Source: Christensenellaceae bacterium
GTDB taxonomy: Bacteria; Bacillota; Clostridia; Christensenellales; CAAEEZ01
Assembly (NCBI GenBank): GCA_020024085.1
Contig: JAHHUG010000074.1
Coordinates: 1-6,616 of the forward strand
Length of the DNA stretch: 6,616 nucleotides
Direction of reading: 5' to 3'
Shown one piece after another: positions 4,514 to 6,616 of the stretch. Each line of letters starts with the position of its first letter. Position 1 is the first letter of the stretch. The translations under genes and the position numbers were made by a program. The notes below the pieces were generated by a model. That model had not been told where the DNA came from. It searched no databases and saw only the letters and a list, made by a program, of their open reading frames with translations.

Positions 4514-5929
4514 ATGAGAAAAACAAAAATAATTTGTACTATTGGACCTTCTAGTCAAAGTGAGGAAATGATTGAAAAAATGTGCCTTGCTGGTATGAAT
4601 GTTGCAAGATTAAACTTTTCACATGGTACACATAAAGAACATCTTGAAAAGATTAATACCATTAAAAAAGTGAGGGCAAGACTTAATATGCCACTTGCAA
4701 TTATGTTAGATACCAAAGGACCTGAATATAGAATTAAAACATTTGAAAATGGCGAAGTCAAATTAAAGGAAAATGATAAATTTACATTTACAACACGCGA
4801 TATTATAGGTAATGAAACTATTGTTTCGGTTAATTATGGTGGACTAGCTAAAGATTTAAATGTAGGCGATACAATTTTACTTAATAATGGACTTGTATCA
4901 TTTGAGGTTCAAAGCATTGAAGATACCGAAATACATACAATTGTTAAAATTGGTGGAACTATTTCGAATAGAAAAAGTATGAGTTTCCCAGGTAAAGTGC
5001 TAAAACAGGAGTATTTAAGTAAACAAGACAAAGAGGATATTTTATTTGGTATTGAAAATGATGTAGATTTTATTGCTTGTTCATTTGTTTCTAATAAGCA
5101 AAATTTACTTGATATTCAAGACTTCTTAAACGAACATAATGCAAAGGATATTGACTTAATTGCAAAAATTGAAAATCGTTCAGGAATTGATAATATTGAG
5201 GAAATTTGTGAGGCATGTGCAGGAGTTATGATAGGTCGTGGCGATATGGGTGTAGAGATACCATTCGAAATGTTGCCTGCAATACAAAAAGAGATTATTA
5301 CAAAATGTCGTATGCTTGGAAAACGAGTAATAACAGCGACTGAAATGCTAGAATCTATGATTTATAATTCAAGGCCAACAAGAGCAGAGACTTCAGATGT
5401 TGCTAATGCTGTTTATGATGGTACAAGTGCCATTATGTTATCTGGTGAAACAGCAATGGGCAAATATCCTGTTCAAGCAATTGAGACAATGGCTAAAATT
5501 GCCGAACAAACCGAAAGTAATATTCACTACAAAAAGAGATTGTATTCTTTCGAGTTTAAAATTAAAAATACTGTTGATGCTTTGTCTCACGCAGTTTGTG
5601 GAATGTCTATTGACCTTAATGCAAGGGCTATTGTTGTTTGCACATTGTCTGGTCAAACAGCTCGTATGATTTCAAGGTTCCGTTCACCTGTGGATATTTT
5701 AGGACTTACAACCAACGAAAAAACTTGGCACAAACTTGCTTTATCTTGGGGTGTAATGCCTTGTTTATGTGATACTTACTATGATTCGACCGAGGTATTA
5801 TTTTTTACTGCAAAAAATATTGCTATTAAAACATTGAATTTGAAGAAAGGAGATAAGATAATTATAACCGGTGGATTAACAAATGGAGTTTCGGGTAATA
5901 CCAACTTAATCAAAGTAGAAACTATTTAA
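4514..5929 (+). CDS. pyk: Pyruvate kinase
   Basis: The 471-residue cytosolic enzyme of lower glycolysis converts phosphoenolpyruvate and ADP to pyruvate and ATP. The start is ATG 4514 (MRKTKIICTIGPSS), set by AAAAGGAG (4498-4505) eight bases upstream. An upstream in-frame TTG at 4490 lies before this site and is discounted. Visible elements are Arg32, Asn34 and Ser36 in ARLNFSHG, LDTKGPEYR (65-73), the B domain (about 70-165), catalytic Lys218 and metal ligand Glu220 in AKIEN, and Asp244 in GRGDMGVEIP. They are followed by the ATEML/RPTRAE region (275-292), MLSGETA (308-314) and the C-terminal allosteric domain (about 350-471). The length matches the short form, without the extra PEP-utiliser domain of Bacillus. 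Glu71 matches the K+-dependent class, although Ile74 replaces the usual Thr. No pfkA gene is adjacent. Confidence 0.97.
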   Translation: MRKTKIICTIGPSSQSEEMIEKMCLAGMNVARLNFSHGTHKEHLEKINTIKKVRARLNMPLAIMLDTKGPEYRIKTFENGEVKLKENDKFTFTTRDIIGNETIVSVNYGGLAKDLNVGDTILLNNGLVSFEVQSIEDTEIHTIVKIGGTISNRKSMSFPGKVLKQEYLSKQDKEDILFGIENDVDFIACSFVSNKQNLLDIQDFLNEHNAKDIDLIAKIENRSGIDNIEEICEACAGVMIGRGDMGVEIPFEMLPAIQKEIITKCRMLGKRVITATEMLESMIYNSRPTRAETSDVANAVYDGTSAIMLSGETAMGKYPVQAIETMAKIAEQTESNIHYKKRLYSFEFKIKNTVDALSHAVCGMSIDLNARAIVVCTLSGQTARMISRFRSPVDILGLTTNEKTWHKLALSWGVMPCLCDTYYDSTEVLFFTAKNIAIKTLNLKKGDKIIITGGLTNGVSGNTNLIKVETI

Positions 5930-5946
5930 TAGTATTTAGAAACAAA

Positions 5947-5975
5947 TTGCAAAATATATTATACATTAATATAAA
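5947..5975 (+). promoter_or_regulatory. Candidate promoter inside an AT-rich inverted repeat
   Basis: TTGCAA (5947-5952) and TATAAA (5970-5975, five of six consensus) are 17 bases apart, which would start a transcript near 5982 for the downstream 165-residue gene. The same stretch is an imperfect inverted repeat: GCAAA (5949-5953) with TTTGC (5976-5980), and TATATTA (5955-5961) with TAATATA (5967-5973). In a pyk read-through transcript it could fold as a hairpin, but no T-run follows. The two readings are alternatives. Confidence 0.4.
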
Positions 5976-6016
5976 TTTGCTAAATTGAAGATATTTTATG
6001 TGTAGGAGGTAATATT

Positions 6017-6514
6017 ATGAAAATGTCTAATGCAGAAGTAATGAAAAAGATTACTTTACTTAATAACGAAAAAGACGAGTTACGCAGAAGGGAAATTCAA
6101 ACTAATTATATTCAATATCCATCTAGCGAAGATAAAAAGCAAGCCCTAGAAGGCAATGATTACGATTATTATAAAACTACCGAAATGATAGCCGAAATTG
6201 ATAAGCAAATAATCTATCTTAAAGGAAAGCTTGCCTATGCTAATGCAACTGTTATGGTAGATGGATATGATTTAACTATTGGTCAATGTTTAGTCAAACT
6301 AGGACAGCTAAATGATGCTATTGAAAGGTATGATAGTTTGCGTGGTCAAAAACAAAAAAGTTCTATGGTTGCAAGCACAGGAATAGTTACATATACCGAG
6401 TATCTTTATAATATAGCAGAATCAAAGGAGATTTATAAAAAACTTGTAGAGGAAAAGGCTTCACTACAAGTAGCAGTGGATAGAGTAAATCTTCTTAATG
6501 AAATTGAAATTTAA
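6017..6514 (+). CDS. Coiled-coil protein of unknown function (DIP1984-like layout)
   Basis: This is a 165-residue cytosolic protein with no signal or membrane segment. It is mostly helical and charged: helices at about 5-27, 52-75, 88-110 and 133-160 look able to form coiled coils. A central conserved-looking turn, YANATVMVDGYDLTIGQCL (74-92), separates them. The layout (N-terminal coiled coil, N-A-T-x-x-x-DG turn, second helical hairpin) recalls the DIP1984/septicolysin-annotated family and some DUF families of Firmicutes. The match is from memory and no activity is claimed. UAGGAGGU (6003-6010) lies six bases before ATG 6017 and is a near-perfect ribosome binding site, so high translation is likely. 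This start is preferred over ATG 6023. The gene lies 87 bases after pyk and has its own candidate promoter. No functional tie to pyk is evident. Confidence 0.8.
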   Translation: MKMSNAEVMKKITLLNNEKDELRRREIQTNYIQYPSSEDKKQALEGNDYDYYKTTEMIAEIDKQIIYLKGKLAYANATVMVDGYDLTIGQCLVKLGQLNDAIERYDSLRGQKQKSSMVASTGIVTYTEYLYNIAESKEIYKKLVEEKASLQVAVDRVNLLNEIEI

Positions 6515-6616
6515 TTAGTACCCACTTGCGAGCGACAATAATTTATTGAAGTTATTTGGTAGATTATGATTTAAGTTTATGTTTAGTTATTATCTTTTAT
6601 TTTAATAGGTTTAGGT
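6515..6616. other. Terminal 102 bases with no recognisable feature
   Basis: AT-rich DNA follows the coiled-coil gene. I find no convincing hairpin plus T-run, promoter or gene start before the window ends. Confidence 0.5.

Noticed and set aside
4555..4761. Minus-strand open frame inside pyruvate kinase
   Set aside because: It is antisense to conserved pyruvate kinase motifs and has no ribosome binding site.
5397..5669. Overlapping + and minus open frames within the 3' half of pyruvate kinase
   Set aside because: The pyruvate kinase frame is intact and conserved through this region. The others are chance frames.
1..6616. CRISPR array, tRNA/rRNA genes, insertion sequence or attachment site
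   Set aside because: I saw no regularly spaced repeats, no tRNA-like cloverleaf or rRNA sequence, no transposase motifs and no flanking terminal repeats.

Overview
The window is AT-rich (roughly 30% GC by eye, not counted). Every convincing gene is on the + strand, with strong AGGAGG-type ribosome binding sites, AT-rich promoters and hairpin-plus-T-run terminators. This fits a low-GC Firmicute. The pyruvate kinase wording (ATEMLESMI, RPTRAETSDVANAVYDGTSAIMLSGETA) looks most like the class Clostridia, perhaps an Oscillospirales-type anaerobe. A surface sialidase would suit a host-associated, gut-like habitat. The taxonomic and habitat statements are inference.

Region 1 (1-1725) is a run of small predicted lipoproteins. 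A 5'-truncated gene at the window edge is followed by a close paralogue (about 81% protein identity over the shared part). Next comes a third lipoprotein from a different family, then a possible 36-residue membrane peptide. A strong intrinsic terminator at 1686-1725 closes the run. The genes are tightly spaced, so they are probably one operon whose promoter lies outside the window.

Region 2 (1726-2536) is accessory debris around one intact small gene. A good promoter (1778-1806) leads into a short, very basic protein tail that resembles the end of a polymorphic-toxin or phage-type C-terminal domain. This tail overlaps the start of a strongly acidic 96-residue protein (1963-2253). The pairing looks like a decayed toxin with a surviving immunity gene, which is an inference. 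The following 283 bases contain two hairpins whose T-runs lie on the minus-strand side, a possible second gene remnant, and the promoter of the sialidase gene with a perfect 12-bp palindrome over its -10.

Region 3 (2537-4184) is a complete GH33-type sialidase with all expected catalytic residues. It is fused to about five N-terminal transmembrane segments instead of a cleavable signal peptide. It has its own terminator. No sialic-acid uptake or catabolism genes are in view.

Region 4 (4185-4513) holds a C-terminal fragment of acetolactate synthase (ilvB-like), left between the sialidase terminator and the next promoter. It marks an old rearrangement or deletion.

Region 5 (4514-6616) is core genome: a complete pyruvate kinase with an extended -10 promoter, then a 165-residue coiled-coil protein of unknown function with a strong ribosome binding site and a plausible promoter of its own. 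I recognise nothing in the final 102 bases.

No complete new multi-gene system is evident. The most unusual items are the polytopic membrane-anchored sialidase, the toxin-tail/acidic-protein pair, the unevenly diverged lipoprotein duplication and the ilvB remnant.
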